In this document: positions 1-10,200 of the stretch, one piece after another | How positions within the stretch are numbered: the stretch's first letter is position 1 | How the letters are laid out: every line of letters begins with the position of its first letter | NCBI GenBank assembly: GCA_949317995.1 | Contig: OX439035.1 | Span: 4,463,227 to 4,527,226, forward strand | Length of the DNA: 64,000 bases | Origin: Acholoe squamosa | Taxonomy: Eukaryota > Annelida > Polychaeta > Phyllodocida > Polynoidae | Reading direction: 5' to 3' | The notes under the pieces: generated by a model | Seen by the model: only the letters and a program-made list of their open reading frames with translations | The model's database searches: none | What the model was told of the DNA's origin: nothing | Program-made: the position numbers and the translations under genes

Positions 1-187
1 ATCTTTCTAATTCATTGTCTTTATTTTGATTACGGAGTGGGTATGGACCTAATTTTGAATTATGGACGTCCGTATTGGCATTAGTCATGGTATAACGGCC
101 ACTAGGTGACGCGTGGAACTCCCCATGGTGATATAATTATACACCTTTGTAAAAAATGTTGCTAGTAAAAAATATATTTCGTAACCT

Positions 188-610
188 TTCATGTCCTTGA
201 CTCATGTTCTGACCTTCCATGTCCTTGACTCATGTTCTGACCTTCCATGTCCTTGACTCACGTTATGACCTCCTATGTCCTTGACTCATGTTATGACCTC
301 CCATGTCCTTGACTCATATTATGACCTCCCATGTCCTTGACTCATGTTATGGGCTTTCATGTCCTTGACTCATGTTATGGGCTTCCATGTCCTTGACTCA
401 TATTATGACCTCCCATGTCCTTGACTCATGTCATGACCTTCCCTGTCATTGACTCATGTTATGGGCTTTCATGTCCTTGACTCATGTTATGGGCTTCCAT
501 GTCCTTGACTCATGTCATGGGCTTCCATGGTTATGACTCATGTCATGACCTTCCCTGTCATTGACCCATGTTATATGACCTTCCATGTCCTTGGGTCATA
601 TTATGACCTA
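188..610. repeat. 28-bp minisatellite
   Basis: About 14 imperfect units of 28-29 bp, each built on CATGTCCTTGACTCATG followed by a variable TTATGACCTCC or TTATGGGCTTC part. Units differ by point changes, so the array is not freshly amplified. No coding sense was seen. Confidence 0.9.
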
Positions 611-1031
611 CCACAGGCCTAGGTCAGTCGTATCTGAAACCTCCCCAGCCGGGAGGGTTATGTGGGCAGAGGCAGTGGGGCTCTAAACCTCTGAGAAAAT
701 TCTCTCCCATTTTCTATCACCCAAAGTCACAAAATCATTGATAAGTTATAAGAAAAGTTTACAGAAAATCTAAAACAAATCAGGAAATGACTTGATGAAA
801 TATAGAAAAAAAAATCGGCCTATTTAGTAATAGAAATTACCTCTTTAAGAAAAACAGAGAGATTTGTAAACCAGGGGCCAGGAGTAGAAGGCCTCAATTG
901 GTCCCTTATCTTATCTCTTATCTCTGATCTTCTCAAAACTACTCCCGACTGACCACCAACTGTACCATGTCATTCAGCCATGTTATATGACCTTCCTTTA
1001 GTCATGTTGTGACCTTCCATCTCATATCTAG

Positions 1032-1163
1032 ATCAACCCTGTTCATGATATCCGTGAAAATGAGGAGGGATGTTGTGACTCGTGTTGCGGTGGTGTTCTG
1101 AAGATATTTTGTGTAATTGTCATTGTCCTCACCTTCCCCATCACCCTCTATTTCTGCTTCAAG
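1032..1163 (+). pseudogene. stomatin-like exon, membrane hairpin (paralogue fragment)
   Basis: An open 44-codon exon preceded by a pyrimidine-rich stretch ending in TAG and followed by AAG|GTGAGA. Its product has an acidic start (DIRENEEG), a Cys-rich stretch (CCDSCCGG) and a hydrophobic segment ending in TFPITLYFCFK. This matches the N-terminal membrane hairpin of stomatins (human stomatin has ITFPISIWMCIK at this place, from memory) and ends at the splice position the family uses. It is on the opposite strand to the main stomatin gene and converges on it. The next expected exon (family motif KEYERA) was not found in the 627 bp before the second plus-strand exon, so I call the locus a broken paralogue. 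It could instead be a working gene with an exon lost from the assembly. Confidence 0.6.
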
Positions 1164-1526
1164 GTGAGATGTTTAACCAACAATTAGATGGTATTAGATA
1201 CGATGAACACTAATGGCACCTGGTGGCAGAAAAATGAAACAACCAAATATGACAACATTTGCTTATATTCCATTTATTTCTTCTATGGCATTACATTGAA
1301 TTCAACAAACCATTTGCCTATTATTTCAACTCAGAGCGTACCTTGTCTATGAGTAGCGCCTTTTATACGAGGTACAGTATGTTTCTATTTCCAAAATCAG
1401 AATCACTCAGAATCCGATTTGTCCTTTTGAGTCCTCAAAGACCTGTGCTTACCCATATTAACAGTAGTTCATTGGCCACAATTAGCTCCTTGTATCCGAG
1501 GTTATAGCGGATCTGCCTCCTTGTAA

Positions 1527-1658
1527 AGCGGGTATTCCACTGCCGCCGGTTGCCCGAGATTTTACTAATCCGACCAACTTTTTCTATACTTTTGTATAAT
1601 CAAAAATAATGGGATCAGCAAAATTCCGGCCGACAGATGGCAGTGGAATACTCGCTTA
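1527..1658. mobile_element. short MITE-like inverted-repeat element
   Basis: Ends are imperfect inverted repeats of about 19 bp (AAGCGGGTATTCCACTGCC against the complement of GGCAGTGGAATACTCGCTT), enclosing about 90 bp without coding content. It lies between the two stomatin-like plus-strand exons. Superfamily not recognised. Confidence 0.6.
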
Positions 1659-1790
1659 AAAGGATTTCATTACTATAGGAATGTATGAAAATGAATCTGG
1701 AAAACAAACTTTATATGAGCAAGGTGTCCTTATAACCGAGCTCCTTATTAAAAAGTTTTACTGTATATCTGTCTTGCTATTCACATCCAG

Positions 1791-1867
1791 GTCTTTGTCA
1801 TCCCCTGTCTGGACAACCTGATCAAGATCGATTTGAGGACAATCACATTTGATGTTCCACCTTTGAG
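1791..1867 (+). pseudogene. stomatin-like exon, start of SPFH domain (paralogue fragment)
   Basis: The plus strand encodes VFVIPCLDNLIKIDLRTITF followed by DVPP. Over 24 residues it is identical at 16 positions to the main gene's exon at 48082-48000, and the differences are conservative. It follows ATCCAG and ends before GAG|GTACC. The exon is 77 nt against 83 nt in the main gene. From the family's splice phase (two bases completing a Gly codon) the reading frame would be wrong and soon meet a stop, because the bases for the first Gly-Leu are missing and the end is one base short. The protein-level similarity is clear. I infer a decayed or divergent paralogue, with the 1032-1163 exon upstream of it. 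Confidence 0.6.
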
Positions 1868-1911
1868 GTACCGGGAACCATGGTCCACAAGCCATGGCTT
1901 GATGCACATAG

Positions 1912-2167
1912 TTAACTCTCTGAAGGCCGCTGATGTAGGAGTGCATCATGCCCATTGGTCGTCATGATGCACCAATGAAGTGCTGGCAAGTCTGCTCGCC
2001 GGCACTTCATTGGAGCATCATGACGACCCTCAGGGACTGTGTCAGCCTTGCAGGGTCGGCATGATGCATGAATATAGCCCTGGCGAGTTACTCGCCAGGG
2101 CTGCATTGATGCATCATGCCGACCAATGGGCATGATGCATTAATGCATCAGTGGCCCTTAAAGGGTT
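1912..2167. mobile_element. F1 hairpin MITE, near-complete copy
   Basis: Reference copy for the F1 family. It reads GGCCGCTGATG, then a hairpin around CCAATGAAGTGCTGGC, then a small GACCCT/AGGGTC hairpin, then a hairpin around CAGCCCTGGCGAG. It ends GCATCAGTGGCCCTTAAAGGGTTAA. Outer ends are inverted repeats. Across copies the family is bounded by TTAA and begins CCCTTTAAGGGCC, which resembles piggyBac-type termini. No ORF. Confidence 0.85.
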
Positions 2168-2225
2168 AAGTAGCTCATGGGGTAGGGGAGAATGTGGCTA
2201 GAACCACCTCCTTCCCATTGCTCCA

Positions 2226-2491
2226 GCAGGTGATATTTGTAGTATTTGTATTTGTGATAATTATAGTACTTACATTTTAACATCTGTGATATTTGTAGTA
2301 TTTAATTTTTAACATTCGTGATATTTGTAGTATTTACTTTTTAACGTTTGTAATATTTGCAGTTTTGACCTTTTTTTTTGTGATATTTGTTGTATTTACA
2401 TTTTTTTTTTTACGTTTGTGATATTTGTAGCATTTACCTTTTAACGTTTGTGAGATTTGTTGCATTTCCTTTTTAAGATTTGTGATATTTG
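2226..2491. repeat. AT-rich minisatellite, about 30-36 bp unit
   Basis: About seven degenerate units on the theme GTGATATTTGTAGTATTTAC plus TTTTAACGTTT. The array is cut by the element at 2492-2635, and one more partial unit follows it. Confidence 0.8.
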
Positions 2492-2635
2492 CAGGGATGA
2501 AAGTCATAGAGCATGAAAATCCCTGAAATGGGGCAATATCAGCCCAAAAACCTGGGTTTTTATAAGAATGTATAGGGGGCCTGGGAACTTCAAAATCCCT
2601 GAATTCAGGGAAATCCCTGAAGACTTCCATCCCTG
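2492..2635. mobile_element. hAT-like MITE, family N, with 6-bp duplication
   Basis: The element begins CAGGGATGAAAGTC and ends GACTTCCATCCCTG. TATTTG stands directly on both sides (2486-2491 and 2636-2641), although the host array itself carries this motif. CAGGG ends are typical of hAT elements. The body repeats AAATCCCTGAA-type palindromes. A second intact copy is at 53540-53682. Confidence 0.75.
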
Positions 2636-2641
2636 TATTTG

Positions 2642-3427
2642 TAGTATATAATATGAATCTTCCTTCTTTATCGAAACAAATCTAACCATGACAGAAAATG
2701 ATCATGATTTAAAAAAAAAGTCACACTCATTATGTATCACTCTTAAGTTTTTTTCTTCTCTACTATACCAAGGTAGCATATTGTACAATGGGCACAGCCA
2801 TTGCTGGAGCTTGTTACCAGCGAGTTCTACTGATAAGAGCTATCAGATGGGTAACAGTTGCCCCCCCCCCCCCCCGAGAGGCCCAGAGTGAATAGTTGGG
2901 ATTATGCCATTGGCTGATAATTACTTCTGCTAAGTGTGTAAAAGATATATGGGCAAGGCAAGAGCAATCTTCATTGCTGATAACTCCATTTAAAGATAAT
3001 AACAGCCTGGTAAAGACTTTTGTCACCTCTTGTTGTCAGGCATGGGGTGGATTGGGTGACACAATGCAGTGTCTAGAGGAGAGACTGCGACCACAGTTGA
3101 CATTTATTACTTTTTTTGATCTGCCTGTGTGACCAGCACCAATTCTAGCAGAATTTGGTGCTCCTTAGAAGTCTGGACTGTATGGTGCAGCAGAGTAAAT
3201 CAGAATACTCAATTATCTACAGGATCAAATAAAAAGATGTTATAATGAAAAAGGCAAACTCTATATCATATAGGAAGGAATGATTGGGAAACTTTATTCA
3301 TACAAGTACATCAACAATTAAGATGTAAGACATGGGTCTTTGTAAGATATACGAGTCCGTCTGGAGTTTACAAACTGTAAGAATGTCTAATTAACAATAC
3401 AAACATCTCAATGATGAATATCGTCAA
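2642..3427. other. no gene or repeat recognised
   Basis: Flanking sequence with a C14 run near 2861 and short chance ORFs. I see no exon, RNA or repeat family. Confidence 0.5.
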
Positions 3428-4062
3428 CGCCTTAAGGACCGCATGATGCCTTAATGATCGACATGATGCAGGTGATGCTTTAGGGCAACATTCATGCATC
3501 ATAAAGATCGAGGTCTAAAGGGATGTAAGTCACAGTGTATGAAAAATTCTGAACATACACGTAGAACCTTTAAATTTATTGTAAAATATTGCAAGAAATT
3601 GATCTGAGAATAGAAATTTGTGTAAATCTATTGGCATCTCCAACTCTAAAAATTCTGAAATCAGACAAAATTCTGAAAACTTACAACCCTGGGTCTAGTT
3701 CATTTATCCTTGAAGGGCCACTGATGCATTAATGCATCATGCCCATTAATTATGATGCATGAATGCCGCCCTGGTGAGCATCTTGTCAGGTCTGCTTTCA
3801 TGCATCATGCCGACCCTATGGAGTCGATACATTCCCGGAGGGTTGGCATGAGGCACTCATGCATTAGTGGCCACTAATGCAAGAGCGCATCATGCCCATG
3901 GCTCACAAATGAAGTGCTGGCGCGTCTTCTCCCCAGCACTTCATTGGTGCATCATGCTGACCCTCCAGGTGTATCAAGCACATAGGACTTGCATGATGCA
4001 TGAATGCAGCCCTGACAGGGATGCGCCAGAGCTACTTGATGGCATGGGCATAAAGCCTAGGC
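3428..4062. repeat. cluster of decayed F1 copies with an N-like fragment
   Basis: A degraded F1 piece (3428-3512) is followed by an N-like piece (3517-3692; GGATGTAAGTCACAG to AATTCTGAAAACTTACAACCC) and two partial F1 copies back to back (3713-3880 and 3880-4062). All keep GCATCATG blocks and the CCAGCACTTCATTGGTGCATC hairpin arm. Confidence 0.75.
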
Positions 4063-5004
4063 AGCCTTCGACGGGTAAAAACATGATGCGGTTCTTAAAG
4101 CGTCAACACAAAATGGCAACAGGAAACTTCTTCAAGAGATACAAGTCATGCTGAGCTAACCCATGGTAAAACATCCTATAAAAAGAGATGCACGGGTATG
4201 TCAAAAATAACGCACAAAGTGAACAGAATGTCAGGTAAGTAGCGGATAGTTAAACGCTATAACAAATTGGAAAATAGCTGGCTGCTATTCTTCGGCATAA
4301 ATGGAATGCAAAACAATAAATCCTTAATAAGTATTAACAGTTCTGGCAATAGTTTACATGTTGAAGCACGCAAGTTATATTTCAAATCAGCTTCTTTATT
4401 CAAATTGATATCTTCAACAGTGACAAACTAGATACCTTTATTCAACTTCTTTTAATTTTCTATATGACCACATCAATGTTTTATCCTTTGAACCTTTTGC
4501 AAAAAATACCAAACCATTAATAAAAGTTGACTTTATATACTGATAATACTTCTAACATTTATTTGGATGCAGATTAATACTTCGTTTTTGTATCCTCTAT
4601 ATTCAGCTGGGAAAATACTACATCTCAAAACTTTGGACAACAATAATACACCAAACATAAGTACTGCCAGATGTAGACCTTATCGTTAGCCGGAAATGCT
4701 ACGCCCAAGCTTTTTGAACATTTCTATGGCAGATATGAGAGAGTTCTAACAAACGCAGATATTACTTTGGCGCTTATAGGTTTATGAGTTTCCGCTGATT
4801 ATTTGTTCTATACTAATATCGTCAGCTGTTTTTTGTACATTCTACAAATTTTTAGATACAAAATATATACTGTATTTGAAGTTGATAGTGAGTTTATACA
4901 CAAGCACAAAGAATACAACAGTAATCAATAAAGCATGCTCATATTATTAACACAGCAAGTTTAAAGTTCTGAAATGACTATATTATATCCCTAAAAGAGT
5001 CCTA
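4063..5004. other. AT-rich flank, no gene seen
   Basis: AT-rich sequence 3' of the minus-strand stomatin gene. No exon-like or repeat structure was recognised on either strand. Confidence 0.5.
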
Positions 5005-5081
5005 AACCCTTCAAAGACCAATAATGCATTGATGCATCATACCTCTTGGTCATCACTATACATAAAGATAGACCAGGCGAG

Positions 5082-5126
5082 TTTGTTTGTTCAGTTTTAC
5101 GTCCGGGGGCCTTCGAGGAACTCAGA
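5082..5126 (-). mobile_element. short retroposon tail (AAAC)n, inside F1
   Basis: A 45-bp insert, TTTGTTTGTTCAGTTTTACG onward to GAACTCAGA, breaks F1 at the middle of a hairpin and leaves CGAG on both sides. On the minus strand it reads as a 3' tail ending in (CAAA)n. Same family as 28158-28227, 51195-51250 and about 56019-56080. Confidence 0.7.
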
Positions 5127-5275
5127 CGAGTAACTCAACAGGGCGGTATGCACGCATCATGCCGACCCTATGGCTTTGATGCACTCCCAGAAGGTCGGCA
5201 TGATGCAGTAATGAAGTGCTGGTGAGTGCTTCATTATTGCATCAGGACAGCCATCGGACATGATGCACTCCGGTA

Positions 5276-5498
5276 TTACCGTAATCTCTCGCGTATAAGT
5301 CTTCTACCCCAAATAAATGCCTGCTGTGCCCTATAGAATCATCCCAAAGTCAGGGTGCGTCTTATAGGCGGGGTACTTTTACTATAGAACAGTACTAAAC
5401 TTTCAAAATTCATGCCCTAGGTGCGCCTTACAGTTTTCTTTCAACTCAGGGTGCGTCTTATAGGCGAGGTGCGTCTTATACGCGGTAGTTTACGGTAT
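5276..5498. mobile_element. A-type TACCGTAA element, nested in F1
   Basis: Starts TTACCGTAATCTCTCGCG and ends GCGGTAGTTTACGGTA. Inside are several copies of GTGCGTCTTATAGGCG-like words. It interrupts the right arm of an F1 copy. Ends are consistent with a TA target duplication. No ORF. Confidence 0.75.
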
Positions 5499-5515
5499 TG
5501 GCCCTTAAAGGTTGA

Positions 5516-6911
5516 AATCTCAATCTGATCTACGTTATGTATCTTACTCTACAGATTTCGAGATACATCTACATTTCCGTCGTTTTGTTTGTAAACATGA
5601 GCGTTTATATAGAATATCGAAATCCTATGCTTCTTGGGTTGTTCATAACATTAACAAAGAGGCTGATATCTGAGAATTATGTATATATACAGAAGTATGC
5701 TAAACTGCTATCACCCACTACACAGAAATTAACAATACTATTTGACTGCTTTTATACTTAACAAGTTATTTTACAGTTCAAATCACAATGCTGGTTTCAA
5801 TTTTGACATGGTAGAAAAGCTGTCGTTAAACAAAAAAGGCATCGTCATTCACAGGATCAATTGGTGGTACTCAAGGCACTTAGCACATTATGGCGATATT
5901 TGTGATGCTGACTCAATATTAGGTAAAACTTAGTAAGTTTGTTTTTTCTTCAAAAGAGCCCAAGTAATCATTTCTGATTGTCGAAAATTGAACTCTTTGT
6001 CAAACACTAGAACTTCATGAAGTCGGTGGACTGGCTATGGAGTGAGACAGTAAGAGGTTGACTAGGAACATGATAACAAAACCAGACTACAGAATTAGTC
6101 AAATGAAAAACAGTAACCAGCAAGAAACAGATTCCTTGTTTAAACCGTATCTAAAATAAATCCACCCATGAGACTTAGAAACTTCTCAACGCCGCAAAAA
6201 CATTTGCAACGAAGAAGATGAAATCTTGGCTTCTAAGCTGGAAATAGTCTTGCATTGTCTTGAAAGACAGTTATAAGTATCAGACGTCGTTCGCGATATG
6301 CTGTACAGATGTGTCGCTAGAAATGTTTTTTTTTTCTCCATGTGTAAAGAGGAATAGGTTGGAGACGCTTCTGTCCAAGATGGGACAGTCACCATCTCTG
6401 GTCGATTTGAAGTTTCTACACTAAAGGTTAGGTTCATAGGTTCATTGACATAACGGTAAATATCACCTCTATTTCTATCTAGTCAATTCTTGTCGGATCT
6501 AAAGGGGGTAGTGCACATCTATGGTTCTCACACTAGAAACGGATTAATAAATCCAAGAGAAAAAACATGAAGAAATATCACTTATTTATATTTTTTTCAG
6601 TATTACAAGTGAAGTGTTCAAAATTAATACTCTTTCTTTGGCCTTTCACTTTACTGAAACAATTTCAAATAATATTCTAATGGTACCCTTCAGAACCAAG
6701 CACTTTTGATTTCCCCCTCACTCTTAAAGATCTAAGCTCTGCATACCTTTTTAGAAAAATCTTATTCTAGCATTGAATTTATCCAATAGATCTACATACA
6801 TTTCCTATTTTGCTCGATGTTTATGATGATTTGTTAGACTTCCAACGACGAATTACTATATGTCCAAATAACTAGAGTGTAATGTAATACCACTTCATTT
6901 TGTGTATTTCT
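5516..6911. other. 3' flank of the stomatin gene
   Basis: Mixed AT-rich sequence with scattered chance ORFs under 85 codons. No protein family was recognised, and no clear repeat apart from T-rich runs. Confidence 0.45.
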
Positions 6912-6917
6912 TTTATT
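6912..6917 (-). promoter_or_regulatory. candidate polyadenylation signal
   Basis: AATAAA on the minus strand about 115 bp past the stomatin stop codon. It is the best-placed candidate; the stop codon itself also lies in an AATAAA. Position only; no transcript evidence. Confidence 0.35.
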
Positions 6918-7030
6918 GAATGTAACTGTCTTTTTTTTTTTGTATTTCTACACCTTTCTAATGTAAGAATGTGACATTACATACCTATTTGACCCTTACT
7001 TCATGTAAAATCTAACCTGCTATTACACAT

Positions 7031-7225
7031 TTATTTCCACTTGTCCATGAGACCTCCGATGAGGTCGATGGGCAGTGGGAAGATGATGGTGGAGTTTTTC
7101 TCGGCGGAGATGGCGGAGAGCGTCTGGAGGTAGCGGAGCTGGAGGGCTGAGGGAGACTCGTTAATCACGTCAGCAGCCTCCTTCAGGGAGCGCGATGCTT
7201 TGTGTTCACCCTCCGCGGCAATCAC
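7031..7225 (-). CDS. STOM: stomatin last coding exon
   Basis: Acceptor TTGTCAG|GTGATTGCC, phase 0, 64 codons then TAA. It encodes the end of the SPFH-domain helix ([20 protein letters not shown]), then [29 protein letters not shown] and a short tail ending DKWK. The IIFPLPIDL block is the conserved C-terminal segment linked in human stomatin to oligomerisation and raft association. The tail is shorter than in human stomatin. Confidence 0.93.
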   Translation of the reverse strand: MIAAEGEHKASRSLKEAADVINESPSALQLRYLQTLSAISAEKNSTIIFPLPIDLIGGLMDKWK

Positions 7226-10200
7226 CTGACAAGAGAAAAACAAGATTTAAAAAATTGTTGACACCTTCAAAATGGGCATCCTTCTTGGTATGAGCAATTT
7301 GAAACTGGACCCAATAAAACACCTTAAAATCACCTAGTGTACAATGAGGCTGATTATTATTGGGGCAGTAAAAGTCTGTCTTTTGAGGCGATATCTTGGG
7401 AATTGAGATCTGCAGCCCTGCTCGGGCTTGAGGCAGAGATGCCACTCAGTGGCCGACAAAAACTAGGAAAACTGGACTTTCGACACATTTTCCTAGGAAT
7501 TTAACTTCATTTAATACAGAAATCTTGGAATCAAAACCAGGAATTCCTGGTAAACCAGGAAAAGTGGCATCTCTGCTGAGGGTATGTGACCAAAACCCCA
7601 GATTGGGGTTGTGGTTGCCTTGAATGGTCCAAACCCCAGATTGAGTTTCATTTACCTCTAATGACCCAAACCTCAGACTGGGTTTCAGTAGCCTCTTAAT
7701 GGCCCAAACCCCAGATTGGGTTTCAGTAGCCTCTTAATGGCCCAAACCCCAGATTGGGTTTCAGTAGCCTCTTAATGGCCCAAACCCCAGATTGGGTTTC
7801 AGTTGCCTCTTAATGGCCCAAACCCCAGATTGGGTTTCAGTAGCCTCTTAATGGCCCAAACCCCAGATTGGGTTTCAGTTGCCTCTTAATGGCCCAAACC
7901 CCAGATTGGGTTTCAGTAGCCTCTTAATGGCCCAAACCCCAGATTGGGTTTCAGTTGCCTCTTAATGGCCAAAACCCCAGATTGGGTTTCAGTAGCCTCT
8001 TAATGGCCCAAACCCCAGATTGGGTTTCAGTTGCCTCTTAATGGCCCAAACCCCAGATTGGGTTTCAGTAGCCTCTTAATGGCCCAAACCCCAGATTGGA
8101 TTTTAGTAGCGTCTTAATGGCCCAAAGCCCAGATTGGGTTTCAGTAGCCTCTTAATGGCCCAAACCCCAGATTGGGTTTCAGTTGCCTCTTAATGGCCCA
8201 AACCCCAGATTGGGTTTCAGTAGCCTCTTAATGGCCCAAACCCCAGATTGGGTTGTGGTAGCCTCTTAATGGCCCAAACCCCAGATTGGATTTTAGTAGC
8301 GTCTTAATGGCCCAAAGCCCAGATTGGGTTTCAGTAGCCTCTTAATGGCCCAAACCCCAGATTGGGTTTCAGTTGCCTCTTAATGGCCCAAACCCCAGAT
8401 TGGGTTTCAGTAGCCTCTTAATGGCCCAAACCCCAGATTGGATTTTAGTAGCCTCTTAATGGCCTAAACCCCAGAATGGGTTTCAGTAGCCTCTTAATGG
8501 CCCAACCCCCAGATTGGATTTTAGTAGCGTCTTAATGGCCCAAAGCCCAGATTGGGTTTTAATAGTTGCTTCTAATGGCCCAAAGCCCAGATTGGGTTTG
8601 TGGTTATGCTAATGGCCCGAAGCCCAGATTGGGTTTGTGGTTACGTCTAATGGCCCAAAGCCCAGATTGGGCTTGTGGTTTACTCGTATGGCCCAAACAC
8701 CAGATTGAGTTTGTGGTTGCCGTTAATGGCCCAAACCCAAGATTGGTATTGTGGTTGCCTCTAATGGCGCCAACCCCTGTAGCTTAAACCAAAACACCAT
8801 CAGAGGTACTATGGCTGCTTCTTAGAACATCCCTATCTCTGAGGCCATTTCATTAAAATAACTTGCATAACGGATCGGTAATAAAAAAAAGGAAAAAAAA
8901 AACCGACATTCAAAAAATAAAAAAAAAGAAAGTGGCACGGAAAAAACATTTTTTTGGGCATTAAACTTAATATGAAGAAATTTCGCTCGTTGCTAGGCAG
9001 AAAACGGACGTTTTTTTTCCCTTACTATATACAACAAAACTTTTTTTTGGGTCAGATACACCCAAATTCCTGCCGTTATAAAAAAAGCCAAAAATCTTTT
9101 CAAAATATTTTCCTGCCGTAAAACTCCAGTCATATGCCGATCTTTATTTACTATTTTTGGTCAAAATCTGCTTTCAAATTCTTCCCAAAGTCTATCCCTG
9201 GCTTATAACTGGGATTTTATTTGTATGGAATAAAGAGGAAATGGTTAAAATCAAGCCGCAAAATCAGCTTAAAGTATTTGTGGATCAACACGGTAAAAGG
9301 TACGTCCGTGCACCCCCTCGCGGGGATACCTTTTACCGTGTTGATCCACATTTTTTCAAAATCTACCCCAGGCTTATGTCTGAGGTTGGCTTATGAGAGG
9401 GGTTTTATGTAATTGATAAATCGCATTAAGCTGAGTGAGATAACCGTCAGTCATACCCAAAACTCTTGGATCTTTGTCTATATGTTTACTTTTGGAGCCT
9501 TGTATAGGCCCCTTATAAAGAAATTTGATGAATAATTTAAAAAGGAAAAGAAAAATGTATGACTCATTTATTACTATTCTTTTAAAATAAACATGAACCT
9601 AGCACAAATGGCAACCATTTATTTAAACCTTCTTCTCTGTCTATGATGGATAATAATGGCTTCCCATTTTCACTTCCTCCCCTTTATTCATGGTCGATGC
9701 AGAGAGCAAATAATATTTCTCCCTAGGTAACAGTAAAGTTGAGATAAAGAAAAATTCAGAAGGATGAAATTAATGTGTTATCTCCATAAATAAATTAGTT
9801 CAGAGGAAGAAGATCATTTCAGTGTTGTAAAATGTGATACAATTATCTGAGGCGCCTGCATGTTTTCTGCTTCTGGTATTAATATCTAATGCCATGCCGG
9901 TTAATTCTTTATTTCCTTTTTGTTGGCTTGATGCATGAATGCAGCCCGAATGAGTATCATGCTGCATTGATGGAGCATGCTGCATCAATGCATCATGCTG
10001 CATCAATGCATCATGCTGCATCAATGCATCATGCTGCATTCCTGCATTATGCTGCATTCCTGCATCATGCTGCATTCCTGCATCATGCTGCATTCCTGCA
10101 TCATGCTGCATGCATCATGCTGATCCTATGGGCTGATACACCTCTGCCATATCATATTGGCATGACACACTAAAGGAGAACAGAAAACCTTTGAATGTTA

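Larger units (their letters stand above)
5005..5515. mobile_element. F1 copy interrupted by two other insertions
   Basis: F1 sequence starts AACCCTTCAAAGACCAATAATG and ends TTGGCCCTTAAAGGTT. It is split by a short retroposon tail (5082-5126) and by an A-type element (5276-5498). Outside these, the F1 hairpins remain recognisable. Confidence 0.8.

Noticed and set aside
1868-7030. Further exons of the plus-strand stomatin-like locus
   Set aside because: No sequence resembling DSVTV, VVYYR, TTLRN or the C-terminal block was seen on the plus strand.
8566-8787. Short ORF with repeating protein units
   Set aside because: Lies in the worn edge of the 38-bp minisatellite.
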